From Corbicula japonica (lineage: Eukaryota > Mollusca > Bivalvia > Venerida > Cyrenidae), in NCBI GenBank assembly GCA_038501625.1, contig JAZAYU010000005.1, positions 5,952,001 through 6,016,000 on the forward strand: a stretch of DNA of 64,000 nt, in the 5' to 3' direction. This document shows positions 36,419 through 48,119 of this stretch, in pieces; the stretch's first letter is position 1, and the number at the start of each line of letters is the position of its first letter. The notes under the pieces are model-generated. The model was not told the origin of the DNA, ran no database searches, and saw only the letters and a program-made list of their open reading frames with translations. A program made the translations under genes and the position numbers.

Positions 36419-38779
36419 CTGAAATGCAACGTGTTAAAATATTCAGAGAAGATGCTCCAACAAGTTGAAATCTTCAGTGTATTTATCAGTTTCAATTACC
36501 TCCCTTGATGCTAATTTCATGCCATTCGTAATGTCAAACAATCTAGGTGGGTGTATATAGATATACTTGAACTATCTTTATTATGGGGAAACCTATGACA
36601 TATTTGTATGGTTTTGGGTTTTTCTTTACATTTTCTAAGAAGCAGATATGATAAAAAAAATCAATCAAAATAGGATAGCTGAAAAAAACACAGTTGCAAA
36701 TGTGGACGTAGAAAATATACTTACTAAAATGCTCACATAAATGTATAACTCTAACTATGATTTTGGCAATTCTTGAAATCTCTTTGTGCAGTGTGGCGTC
36801 CGTAAAAAATTTCCCCGTACAAATAGTCAGTACTGTTATTAGTAAAATAACCAGTTACCGATGTCGTGCAGTGATGAGTACGTATATCAGGGCTATCCGA
36901 TCAACCTTTTGGGTGGGTGGGGGGGGGGGGGGGTTGTCCCGGTGAGCTCAATGTGTTACGTCATCGGAATTGCAGGGCTAGGCGCTGTCGCCGTAACGGT
37001 GCGGGTTCGCTTCCAGGTATCAAAAATCATTTGCTATGAAAGCACAACCAATTTGTCATTTCAGTATATAAACTTATATTTTGTTATTCTTCTCTTTGAT
37101 AAGTAATGATATCTTTTCTTTAAAACCTATCAAAACAAACGAAGCAAAACAAAAACAAAACAACTTTAACAGAATTACTTACTTTAATAGTGTTCGATAC
37201 ACAGTTTTAAAAGAAATTAATCATTTTCCACATTTTCTACTGATATTAGATTATTACACAATTTCATTATATACAGCATTAAATTTTAACCGTTTAAAAC
37301 CTATAAATTTTCGATTTGATTTTACACTTATGGAAAAATCCATATCGAGTAGAAATGGGTCATATGAATGGGTATGGGAGATAACACACTTAGGTGAAGT
37401 AGTCACTTTACATTATCGAAGATTTTATGCATTGTCATGTTCAGACTTACTAGAAAAAGAACCATTGTAAAAAAAATATAATAAATAAGAATGAAACTCC
37501 AAACGTCCCGACCAAAAAAAAAACAAATACATAGAAGACGTAGTTCGATTGATTGACGTGTAAAGACGCCCAGCTGTAAGTTAAGCGCAACTCAGTTTGG
37601 TGGCTTTCAAAGTTCCCTTTTCATCTATTTCAATAGTCGCGTCATGCGAAAGAAGTTTCTTCAAAAAGATGACGTCCTAAAACTTTCGTCATATAGTTGA
37701 AGAGACGACATCGCCTTTTGATAACTTTGTGGAGAAAAGAAAAGCATGAAACCGTTGTCAAATTAAAAAATCACTTTATTGGGTAGATAATTGTTCCTTT
37801 TTTCCAAAACTAGCGACTGCTAAAATGTCCAAAATATCACCGAAATCACATTTTCCATGAAGTTTCTAACAGTTTATGAGAACTATTCTATATTTTGCGA
37901 CGTCATGTCATCTTCTTGACAACACGTGCTATCTTGTGAAGATGTGACTGCTGTGAGGATTTTGCTTTCAAAAAAATCATTGTAACTGATTCTAATTCCT
38001 ACAAAATGATTAATTGCAATACAAATATATTTAATATTGTCCATTTAAAACAAGAGGTTTGATTGGTAATGAGAAAGTTTGTTTGTTCCACACTCGGTTT
38101 TAATTGGAAAAAAACAACATTTTTGCCGACATGTTACCTGAACCATCCAAAAAGTTTATTAAATGTTTCGAAAGAAAAATATTAAATATAATCACAATTC
38201 TCTCGGACCTCGGTATAGCCATCCATAAAAATTATTACATAATTATAGAGACTTAAAATGTGAATGTTCATAAGCTGCATTATTTAATTTCAAACAATAT
38301 AATGCTTTGTTGGGATTAACACCGACCATTCTCATTTGAAATGCATGAAAAGCACACGACACCAAAATAACACCACCGAGTTTACGATAGTCACACAAAT
38401 TTCAAGCGTTAAAATAAGACCGGTCAGAGGGAAGAACGAAGAAACTCGATTGTTTTTTTTTCGTTTAGCCATCGTGATCTTGATGGATGTTACCTCCAGG
38501 AGCTATAGTCTCAGCAAAGTCATCATTTGAAGACATCATTTTCGCTTGGTAATGCCATAACTGTGGTATCATGTTATTTCGCGGGGACGAATTTTCGCGC
38601 AAAAGCTACAAATGATAAATTCGCGTGGGTATAGGCTCGCCAATCTTACTTTTCCATTAAGACATAGTTTAACATGGCGTTATGTCGCTCGGTGTGAAAT
38701 AAACGCATATACTCTAGCGCGAAATACGTGAAATTTGAACCCGCGCGAAATATAATGACACTACAGTAGCTTCTCCTTT
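36419..38779. other. between genes B and C, mostly unassigned
   Basis: This should contain the upstream region of gene B (to the right of 36418). It holds a tRNA-like SINE head at 36925-37015 and an R2-like scrap at about 37590. An open frame at 37081-37470 (129 codons) is AT-driven and lacks recognisable domains or splice context. No TATA box or other promoter element is clear. Confidence 0.4.
36925..37015 (+). repeat. tRNA-like SINE head
   Basis: CCGGTGAGCTCAATGTGTTA resembles an A-box region, and GCGGGTTCGCTTCCAGG about 60 bp later is a good B box (GGTTCGCTTCC). A poly-G run of about 20 bases precedes it. The stems are too imperfect for a functional tRNA. Confidence 0.45.
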
Positions 38780-39045
38780 GTCGAGTAGATGGGTAGATAA
38801 ATTCACCAAGACAACTTGTCTAGTTGGTTCATCTAGAAACCTGTGTGTGAAAGTGTGATGATGGTGTCCCCTAAAACCTGGCATATAGTTTCCCCAAAGG
38901 CAAATGTTTTGCCTTTGACCATAACCCCTCGGATTCTTGTTTTCGTAAATTGTCTGTGGTATCTTTCTTGAAATTGACTATATTATAAAAACCCAACCTC
39001 TATAATTGGCTGTGTGGAGAGGCTATATTTTCTGAATTTGCTATT
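38780..39045 (+). repeat. dispersed repeat R1
   Basis: CACCAAGACAACTTGTCTAG, AGAAACCTGTGTGTGAAAGT, CCTAAAACCTGG, GACCATAACCCCTCGGATTC and GGCTGTGTGGAGAGGCT follow the R1 order. It sits just upstream of the first exon seen for gene C. Confidence 0.65.
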
Positions 39046-39517
39046 TGGGGTTCAAATCACGGTCTGTTGAAAATATGTTAATGGCCGGAATTAAGCACAA
39101 AATCTTCCCCCCCCCCCCCACTTCGAAAAACAACTCCATAAATCTCTTGGTATTCAGGACTAGTATAAAATTGTTCGCTTTATATACATCTAATGTCAAA
39201 TTGCGACATTATTGGTTTGCTAGTAAGGGATTCCAAATTTCGTTCTTTAAGAAGTTCTTAAATTCAGGCGTAGTAACTTAACGGTTTTTGTTATTTTAAT
39301 TTTTTACACACCTTTAAAATTTTAAAGTAGTGCAATTTACGTTCTATTTACTGAACATAAATTGATTATACTTCATATAGATAACAGACAACTTGAAATT
39401 TGATATCTCGTATAAATATTGATTGTGTCATTCATATAGCACACAAGTAAACATTTAAAATGTGAATTATAAAAAAGAAATATTTCTCTTCCCTGTTTAT
39501 TTTTTTTTCGTTGGTAG

Positions 39518-39608
39518 ATACATCAACAACTGTGAAGAGGAAGTTAGTTATCATACTAAACCGATTCCAAAAGGAGTTTATGAAGACAGCGAAACTTTGA
39601 TTGTTCAG
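39518..39608 (+). CDS. gene C candidate upstream exon
   Basis: TTGGTAG precedes and GTAAGTAT follows this 91-bp segment, both good splice sites. In the frame that joins exon 42266-42383 in phase 0 it is open for 30 codons (YINNCEEEVSYHTKPIPKGV onward). This implies a start codon further upstream. Alternatively it is a 5' UTR exon, with translation starting at 42275. No equivalent exon was found for B or D. Confidence 0.5.
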
Positions 39609-42600
39609 GTAAGTATAAGATGTTCAAGTTTTTTGCAGTACATGTGAACTTCTGAAAACAACATAAATTTTAGCTCTGTTTGTGGCTACCCTTGTACAGA
39701 GCGCAGTGAGGTGATCTAGTTTTGATTCCCAAAATCGCAATCGTGGTCCGTTGGTGAATGGCTGAATACAATGTGTTTTTCTTTTGTTTCCATCAAGTAA
39801 TGCATTTGTGTGTCGTGTATCGGTCAAAAAGATGTTTAGTTAATTGTCTGTGTTTTGCGAAAGAGTTTCCCGAGTGAACCCATGCGAAATGTTCGGTTTG
39901 ATTGAGTCTGTTCATGAGCAATTATGGAAATGCATACTACAACCCACGCCGCCTAGCCCAGGGTTGAGCGCAGCTCGATTGTTTGCGCAGCTCGATTTTT
40001 ACACAAATAAAAGTGTCGTACTCAACAGCCTTCAAAGGGCGGGCGTAACTGATTGCAAAAACAACGATGTCGAGTAAAGTTGAAAGGTATCGGTGACCTG
40101 TCAGAGACCATAGCACCAACAACTTATTCATTCAGTTAGTCTACGACTTATGAAAGGAAAGAAATTTATAGTATCCCTCCGTTATAAGATGTTCAAGAGT
40201 TTTCAGACTCAGCAAAGTCGATAATTCTAGATTACATTTATTTGGTATTCAAAGATATGCGAGAATTGATTTTTTTTCATTTGCTCTGCGCAAGATCAGG
40301 ACACCCTTAACCATTAAAAAGTTAAAAATGTCATTAAGATAACAATATCATTATCAATATGGTATTGATAATAATATAACTTTGATACTACAAAATTTTA
40401 AACTTAAATTACAACTACTGGTTTTAACATTGCAGTATGTTTAACTATCTACATGTATATTCAGTATATACGAACATAGGGTGCGTTTCATAAAGCGTCG
40501 TACGACGGATCGTATCGTAAATTCCGTCGTACGACGTCGTAAGACGTTCGGACCGACCAAATCGCGTTTCATAAACATTTACGATCGTATGATATCGTGA
40601 AAAACTGTCGTAAATCTACGACAGCCTGGAGGGTCTCGTAAATATTTACGATTCAACATGGCGGCGCCCTTAGTAGCCCGCTAGGATAACAATTTTCCAT
40701 ATTAGCGTACGTACTTTTGTTGCTTTTCGAGTTGCACATTCTTTCCAGTGATTTTGACAGATAATGCTAAAAATAAACTCGCTCTTCCGAGTACACAACG
40801 GCGGATAACTCTAAATAGCCCAATATGTGTGTCAGTTTTGGCAAATTTTCTCATTTTCTGACTACATGCAAAATACAATGTAAATTTAGATATCATAGCG
40901 TACCGAGTTCTCTAACAATTTCAGGCCTGCCAAATCTCCGGATTCATAACAGACCTAACCTTAAACTAGAATGTGTCCTCGGACACTGATCCCCCCACTG
41001 CTGCAACATAATATTTAATAACCAAGGGCCATAACTCTGGTAAAAATGGTCGCAGGAGAAAATCCTTTTTTACGATCATCTACACATCCTGCTTGATCAT
41101 CTGTGCAAGTTTGAAAGAAATCCACCTTATAGTTTAGGAGGAGTTTGGGAACGTACGTACGGACGGACGGACGAGTGCAACTCTATATGCCTCCCACTTT
41201 GTGGGGGCATAAAAAAACTTGCCAAAATCCGATACTGAAACGTTATCAACAAAAGAATATTCTCTAAACATCGAAATACACGTTCACTACTTAGGGAAAA
41301 AACTGTAGCATATCTGTTCAGTAGCCAATGCTGTTTAGTAAATTTATTTATTGTGTAACTGACCGTTAGAACGTCTTTAGCGCGAATGTTCTCTTTTTTA
41401 TTAACTGTTTTGTGTTTCTTTAGGTTTGAAACTGGTCAAGTTATTAGCCTAAGGTATACTTATTCATTCTATATGTAGGTTTTGGGTCGGCAGACCCAGA
41501 TAAACTTTTTTCAGACTCTTGATTCCCGAAAACTTTAGAAATAATATCTTTCCAAACCCAGCATTGGCTGATGTACCGCAAAAAATGTTCCTGTAACCCT
41601 GAACCCTGATAATCATTGTTCGAAGTCATGGTCAGAAATAACCTAATGAATCTAAAAGCGGACACTGTAGATCTTGATCAGACGGCACGAGTCCCGTTTG
41701 AGTAAAAGGTTATAGGATCAAAACCATATCCGTATGAGTAAAAGGTAATAGGATCAAAGCCATATCCTTATGAGTAAAAGGTCAACACACATGACTGCTA
41801 GCTGTCTTTTTGAGAAAACATTGCGTGTATAGAAAAATGACCTGTAATACAAATGTTCGTATAATGAAAAAAAGTTCAGTGTTACTGTTGATTTAATGCT
41901 TTGATTTTTATTGAAGTGCCTTTTTCTGATATGACTGTTTTACTATTTTAAAAGATATGAAAAGGGAACTTAAAAAGCCATCCAACACAAAAAATATGAA
42001 AATAGTGCAGGCTCGGATTGATTGAGCCTGTTCATTGGCAGTAATGGAAATGCATATTAATGCATACGCCGCCTAGCCCAGGGTTGAGCGAAATTTAGTA
42101 TTTAATCCAATGAACAGTACCATTTTGATCCATCCCGAACGATGGTTTGCATACGGCGGTTAACATGGAACCTTCAATGCGGCTGTAAGCGTAGTTCTGT
42201 AACATCTTCTTTGTTTATGTAGTTTAAACTCGACAGGGAGTTATGTATGATGTCTTCTGTTTCAGGCCAGAAAAATGATAAAGATATTCAATCATACAGT
42301 TCAGTCATGGGAAGCTTATCCAAGGATCTATTACTTCAACAACCGCTTAGACGATTTTTTGCCAAGATTTGAAAGCATACTAGGTATAATAATAAATTAT
42401 ACAGTAATTGCGTAGTTCTTGTTATTACGCCTTTTGTTAACGAATGTTTTAATAACAATTATATTACAATAATATAATTTACAAAGCGTTCCGGTGCTTG
42501 AACCTTTGACAAAACACGATTATTAAATGTATACCTTTTTTAAAATTCAACGCGACGACTCTAGCTTTTTGTTTTGTTTTTGTTAATGTAGAACACTGAA

Positions 42601-45600
42601 GAACATTTAATACGTACCTACGTATCATAATCAGAAAAAAAATGATTTAAATCTTTTAAATAGCATTATGAACAGATTTCACAAAATGTCTAAAACCCTA
42701 AATATAAGTATAATGATGATGTCATATTTTTTTTCTACCATAAACATTTAGTTATTTCATACACGGGTTATCATTTAAAGCTCTAAAAAATCAAGTTAAC
42801 CTGTATTTTCTTCTACTGATCATTATTATTTACTTTTAGCAATTTATTTGTTTACCTTACAGAACCATATTATAAAATTTTAAAAGATGCAGAAGACTTG
42901 ATACAAGAACTTGAAGAGTTGAAAAATGTTTTCAAACAACCACCCGAGATTATAATAATTGGGGATGAAGATTTACCAGAAGAGGATCTTGTTGTCGCCA
43001 AGGTGGATCAACAAGAGAAAGATCCATTTGATAAAGGTCGTGTGACGACAGAGACTAGAGGTTCCAGAATCTCGATTGTAATTTGTCATGCTACAGTATC
43101 TGTTCTAGATAAAACAGCTTTTCAGGTACATACTCAGTATAAAAACGCGTTTGCCACTGGTTTCATGAATCGGGATTTTGTTTTGGTCTTGATCTAGACT
43201 AAACAGTTTTTAAGTTACTACCTTAATACAATATCTTTAGTATTGCTAAATTCAAATCACCATTAATTTCGGATAAGAATGGTTATTTTATTTTTAAAAT
43301 GTTGATTAAATGGCATTAGACATGTTCCTTTAACTAAATGATTTCAGGTGATTGAAAAATAAAGCTTAACCTATTGCGATATTTGCAAACTAAAATTTAA
43401 TGTGTTCTGTTTTATGTGACATTTTATTCTAGAAGTATACTCTTGATCATTCTAGCATTTGATATCTATTTAATAGAGCATTTAAACAGAGATTTCAAAC
43501 GGTAATATATTTTGTAAGTATATTCTGACATGTGGTAAAAATAGTTTAGCGTTAAACAAGACATAAATATATATCTATGAAATAAATCCTTAAATATTTA
43601 CAGCACTCTTTATTTGATTATCTTTTAGAATACTCTAAAGAATTCCAATCTTTGATTTATATATTGTAGGTTTTGAAGTCTCGATTTGATTTATTAAAAG
43701 GATTACCAAATCGAAGAAAGGAGATTCTTTTTGTAGTATGCAGTCTGAGAAGAACATTTAACACAGATGAAAGAAACGCATTCAGTGCAAGGCTAGAAGA
43801 GTTCGCTAATGTTTCATGTGACAATTATCCAGACATACATTGTTTTGTTACATCTCAAGACAAAAATCATGCTATCAGTAAACAAATATCCAATGCTTTG
43901 GAACTCTTAATAATAAATGGTTTTAATAATACACGAACCTTACTGACTGATTATAAAAATGCATCGAAACACCATGTTTCAAGTTCAGTTCCTTTGTTGG
44001 ACAACCATTGCGTAGTGGAACAACTTACTAGCTTGTATGAAAGGAATGTAGATATAACGGGTACGTTCCATGAAATACTAGCACGGGTTTTACGGTGTGC
44101 GTTGATAAAACCATTGTCAGAGAGTCATTGTCTTCGACCAAGGGTTTGCAATACAACCCTCGTGGTAAAATGCTTTGAAAAAAGTGTAACCGACGCATTG
44201 TCAGACGGAACAGTTAAAAAGGATAGCACAGGACTTATGAAAAGACCGTCATTGAACGTATTTAAAGAAAAAGTGAAAGTGGTTGTTGCCAGTACAGAAA
44301 AAGACGTTACAACCTTTGCTAGAGTTTTGCATAAACTCTCATTTGAAATCAATGGTTATCTAAAGAAATCAAATGTTCTCAAAGTATCAGAAGCTACTAA
44401 AAGACATATTTTTGACAACTCAACTATGGAAGAGATATTGAAGTAAGTAACTGAATTAAACTTAACACAAACATCAAGAAAAGCCGCATTAAGAAAACAC
44501 AATAAAAAATACAAGAAAGTGTGCGACATTTTCGAAATTGGATTATTTCAGTTGTATTGTATTGTTTAAGTTCAAATGGATCATAATTCCATTGTTTTTC
44601 TTTGCATAAGTTGTGCTCAACCCTAGATTATGCGGTGTGGGCCATAACGATCATTAATTTTTATTTCCATTTTTTTTTACCAGAAACAGAGTCTATCCAA
44701 GCCTGCAGAAATATCTTTTTATAGCATGCTCCGTGACTTTCAGATTTCTCTTTCATTTATTCTGTGACTACAAGAAACCACTTCATCGTTTATAATGATT
44801 TATCTTTCAGAATTACAAACGTTTGCGGTGCAGGAACAGTTTATGGAGAATTCGAAGTACATATCGATAAAGATGATCGCGTTGATCAAGTTAAGCAAGA
44901 AGTTTCTGCAATATTTAGCGAAAGAAAGATCCCTGTGTCGTTCAGAGTAAAAGTAATCGAAAAGAAACCAACTGAATTAGCAGATATTGCACATGGAGAT
45001 CAGATAACCATTCAGGATCCAAACATGAGCAGACCAAGAACAGGAACACTTGCAGGATTTATACAAGGGCATGCCGACAAAAATCTCTATGGACTTACAT
45101 GTGGACACGTTGCTCCGAAGGACACTATTGTCTATATTAACAGAAATGAACCATTTGCAAGATGCATTTCATCTATAATTGATGGATTTATTGATATCGC
45201 CTTGCTACAAGTTAATGATGATCTTTACCACCGGTGCAATACTTTTTTCAGAGACGAGCGTGGGCATTGGAAGAAGGGACAACTTTTTCGGGTTTCTTTG
45301 CCCAGTGATATTGCAGGAGAAACTGTGTTTAAGTACGGGGCAATTTCAAATTTCACTAGAGGAATAGTGTGCTCGGATGACTTTAAATCTGATTTCGGGG
45401 ACTTTAGTAACTGTATTTTGTTAATTGACAGGCAAACAGGAACCAGTATACCGCCTTTTGCGAAACCAGGTGATAGCGGATCAATGGTTTGCATGGCAAA
45501 TATTGAAGACACTAAGACAGTTGATGCAGTTGCGCTTTTAAGTCACGGGGATTTGAAGCTAAAAGGAGAGGATAATGAGATGCCTTATTTTGTTTGTTCT

Positions 45601-45681
45601 CTGCTAAACATTGGTTTAGAAAAACTAGAAACAGATACAAATCAACAATTTAGCTTTTGTGGTGAAAAATCTTCCAAATAA
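39518..45681 (+). CDS. gene C: N-terminal family domains plus PA-clan serine peptidase, 671 residues or more
   Basis: Core exons are 42266-42383, 42863-43125, 43670-44442 and 44811-45681, all with AG/GT borders and phases 1, 0, 2. Translation from the ATG at 42275 gives 671 residues with no interruption. Exon 2 (residues about 37-124) holds PPEIIIIGDEDLPEEDLVVA. Exon 3 (125-382) starts with a strand/helix-like segment (KEILFVVCSLRR), then a helical region with LPS-free pattern ILARVLRCALIKPLSES and the tail FEINGYLKKS. Exon 4 (382-671) is the peptidase exon. A further exon at 39518-39608 joins in phase 0 and would extend the protein upstream. No signal peptide or membrane segment is seen, so a cytosolic or nuclear protein is likely. 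The N-terminal domains are not recognised; the substrate is unknown. Confidence 0.88.
39890..39995 (+). repeat. dispersed repeat R2, core copy
   Basis: GATTGAGTCTGTTCATGAGC, TTATGGAAATGCATA, CGCCGCCTAGCCCAGGG and TTGAGCGCAGCTCG are the most complete R2 core blocks, in the orientation opposite to 1.5 kb. It lies in an intron of gene C. Confidence 0.65.
40486..40665. repeat. cluster of CpG-rich palindromes
   Basis: GTGCGTTTCATAAAGCGTCG, GTCGTACGACG and TCCGTCGTACGACGTCGTAA occur close together, followed by CGCGTTTCATAAAC, TTACGATCGTATGATATCGT, TCGTAAATCTACGACAG and CGTAAATATTTACGA. Almost the whole 180 bp is made of short inverted repeats around TCGTA. It ends next to AACATGGCGGCGCC, which resembles a YY1-type site. 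It could be a palindromic MITE or an insertion hotspot. Confidence 0.65.
40976..41210 (-). mobile_element. small HINE-like element
   Basis: Read on the minus strand it starts ATGCCCCCACAAAGTGGGAG and passes a GTCC microsatellite. It has the inverted subterminal match GTGGGGGGATC, then a hairpin GTGTCC-GA-GGACAC followed by ATTCTAG at the end. This is the same 3' hairpin sequence as the 12.0-kb element on a 235-bp body, so it is a short relative of that family. It lies in an intron of gene C. Confidence 0.65.
41695..41790. repeat. 38-bp tandem repeat, about 2.5 units
   Basis: TGAGTAAAAGGTTATAGGAT and CAAAACCATATCCGTA repeat with few changes. Intronic in gene C. Confidence 0.8.
41950..42165 (+). 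repeat. dispersed repeat R2, long copy
   Basis: It starts with GAAAAGGGAACTTAAAAAGC, then GATTGAGCCTGTTCATTGGC, GTAATGGAAATGCATATTAA, CGCCGCCTAGCCCAGGG, TTGAGCG and CGAACGATGGTTTGCATACG. This copy shows the fullest block order and lies about 100 bp before exon 1 of gene C. Confidence 0.65.
44811..45681 (+). CDS. gene C exon 4: peptidase domain exon
   Basis: It opens with ITNVCGAGTVYGEFEVHID and continues through a helix-like segment to RTGTLAGF, where the peptidase domain begins. Triad by motif: His481 (LYGLTCGHV, codon 45106), Asp510 (FIDIALLQV) and Ser604 (KPGDSGSMVC, codon 45475). Spacing is that of a compact chymotrypsin/HtrA-like domain of about 200 residues. There is no secretory leader or disulfide pattern of digestive trypsins, so this belongs to an intracellular branch of clan PA. 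Confidence 0.88.
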
Positions 45682-45711
45682 AAGTGGTTGCACAAAATTT
45701 GTGCTTATCAA

Positions 45712-45717
45712 AATAAA
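45712..45717 (+). terminator. poly(A) signal of gene C
   Basis: AATAAA lies 31 bp after the TAA stop; a second AATAAA-like site is near 45788. Confidence 0.6.
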
Positions 45718-46384
45718 TTTATGGCATAAATTTTATTGACTTCGATCGACTTCAACTACTTTTCATGTAATAGAAGCCCAATTTAAAATAAAATTACTTG
45801 AATTTTACTATTGTTTTATTGAAGGACCCGAAATCGTCGGAATTGTTAGAATTAGTTATGTATTGCATTGTTGACTCAAATTAAGTGTCTTGTGTTTTTA
45901 CCACTTTAACATCAGCACATTTCAAAAAGTAATAAATTGACTTATGCGCTGTTAGGTAGAGTAGTATCGGTTGCTCTGGTTCTGCCAACTATTGACAGTT
46001 ATTTAAAATGTCTCTCTATATATATCGTGTTAATTATTTTCGTCTGCAATACTAGTGCTGTTTGACCAAAGTTTACTTGCTACAATATCATGCGAGTTTA
46101 AATTTTGCGTGTTCAGTTTGAGCTTACAAAATATCAAAAATTAGCAGCAAGTTTAAAAACCCTATTCCACGGTATCGCATTTCAGAGGTATGTGTCTACT
46201 TTCACTTACTCACTGTTTATCCCGTCTCAGAATATGCGTGCAATCAATACAGCCTGATTAATTCATGAAAGCTTCCTTTTTGTCGCTAGTCACAATTCTC
46301 AAAACTGTACTCAATTTCATTAATATCTCGAGAGGAATTCGACCTTAAAACCGTGTGATTGAAATTTGTGATAGGGTAGTTGTT
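45718..46384. other. between genes C and D, non-coding
   Basis: No supported feature beyond the second poly(A)-like site near 45788. Confidence 0.4.
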
Positions 46385-46470
46385 TAGAAAGCCAGAGTCT
46401 GCCTTCGCTGCGTGGGGAGGCTGTGTTTTGTGAGTGTGGCGATTCCTAATATGCATATTTTACCTTTTTT
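46385..46470 (+). repeat. dispersed repeat R1, 3' fragment
   Basis: GCGTGGGGAGGCTGTGTTTT, GTGTGGCGATTCC and TAATATGCATATTTTACC match the R1 3' block. Confidence 0.6.
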
Positions 46471-46839
46471 AAATAAGGTGAACCTTTTTTGAAATTTGGT
46501 TGAAATCCTATTTGGAACTTCAAATATATGCAAGATATTTGTGATTGACGGATGTCCGGATGCACCAAATGACATTGCAGTCAAAATAATTATATGCACC
46601 AAACTTACCTGGATTGCGGACATAATAAGGTAAAAAAACACACATATCAGGAAAAACATATACAGACAAACAACCAGCCAGCCAATTAGCAAGAAGGAAA
46701 AAGCCCATGTTTAATGAAAATAAAAATACATAATATATGTTTCACTAATAATAATTTTTTTAAAATACAGCGTAGTTATCTGTTTGGACAGATTTATTGT
46801 AAAGAAAGTTTGGCACTGGGGGCCAGGTAAGTAGATGGT

Positions 46840-47274
46840 TTATTTTGCATTTAAAGTTTTGAGTTTTATTTTAAAGTAATCCGAAGGCTGTGAAATCTTA
46901 AAATATTGATAATTGCAGTTAAATATCAGGTAATTATCAGTATCATTGAATTTCAACATGGAAGGACATTTGTCACCACCAACATATTTATTTTTCATTC
47001 CCTGATCAGTCTTCATTGGCAAACACACTGACGTTACATAAAAGCTAAAATGTGAATACCATGAATTGACGACCCGTACTTCGATTTCAAAGTTGTTATT
47101 ATAACTTGCTAACTCTGTATGATCGGTGAAACCATTTATTTTCTCCGATATATCGGGTGATCGCAAACAACTTATTTCAACAAGTTTGAGACTAAACACC
47201 CTATTATTATAGTGCAAACAATATCAAAAGAACAAAATTATACAGACCTCAGATAACATTTTAAAATTTTTCAT
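46840..47274 (-). pseudogene. possible small secreted protein, interrupted by TGA
   Basis: From an ATG at 47274 the minus frame reads MKNFKMLSEVCIILFF, a signal-peptide-like start. It meets TGA at 47226-47224 and then stays open for 128 more codons to the TAA at 46842-46840. The downstream part has protein-like composition with four cysteines (contexts ISCLR, SVCLP, DKCPS, FNCNY). That the hydrophobic leader and body share a frame across the stop suggests a disabled copy. I do not recognise the family. It could also be a chance open frame. Confidence 0.35.
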
Positions 47275-47392
47275 AGCGGGGTGGAGTATATATTTGCAAT
47301 TATCACAGTTCGTTCTTTTAAACAATCGATCTGCTTGCTTTTTGGGAAAGTGTGAATTTGTTCATGCTTTTGCGTTTCACCTAGACTCTTTC

Positions 47393-47514
47393 TCCGTCGT
47401 GATGAAGTACAGACATGCGCTGTGAAACAGTCAACGTTTCACTGCCCATGTCTCTATACGTACTCATTGATAATAACAACAAACTACTTTCGTTTTCAAA
47501 TGTAGACTGCAACA
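47393..47514 (+). promoter_or_regulatory. candidate leader exon region of gene D
   Basis: The segment ends AACTGCAACAG-type sequence directly before GTACGTAC, a fair donor. Its first part repeats the 9478-9530 segment (ACAGACATGCGC, GTGAAACAGTCAA). It could be a non-coding first exon for gene D, whose exon 1 starts at 48120. The call rests only on the donor and position. Confidence 0.25.
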
Positions 47515-48119
47515 GGTACGTACACATTTTTCTTTCTGCAACAATTATGCAAATGTATGCAAATAAGGTTTTAATTTATTTTTGAATCAAACAATACATG
47601 TGTTTCTTCTTATTATTTGTAAAAATCAATGTTCTAATTCTTGATCTGACTAATTATAATGCTGGTTAGAGAGGAATGTGCCTTTTATTCAGAACAAGAC
47701 TGTCAGGAAAATAAAAAAATAAAACATATAGATTTCGGAACAGACCGATATTCTAAAACCCATGTACACCCTGAGAAACGCATTGCAATTTATACAAATA
47801 TACGAATTTAATCAATCAATGTATAATAGTTATTTTTCATCTAATCGGACAAATATCGCTTTATCAGCGTTAAGAACCAAGTGTGTGCGATCTGTTTACA
47901 TTAATAGGTAAAGTGACAGCTATTAGCGTATACTTGTGTTAACAATAAAGTTGAAATTTATCTTTTAAATTTGCTCATGTGACTTAAAAGATTAGGACAT
48001 CTAAATCAAATGATACCTTTCGCGATCACGTCTTTGATTTCCGATAACTTGCTTGGGTCAAGAACAAAATTTAAATATTTAAACTATTGCTTTCTTGTTG
48101 TTTTGTTGTTTAACTTCAG

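Noticed and set aside
37081..37470. 129-codon frame between genes B and C
   Set aside because: Low-complexity AT-driven start, no homology recognised, no promoter or splice evidence; kept only as a note in the region entry.
46771..46807. Segment before GTAAGTAG as upstream exon of gene D
   Set aside because: The donor is good but neither open frame joins exon 1 of gene D in phase 0; both would shift the frame.
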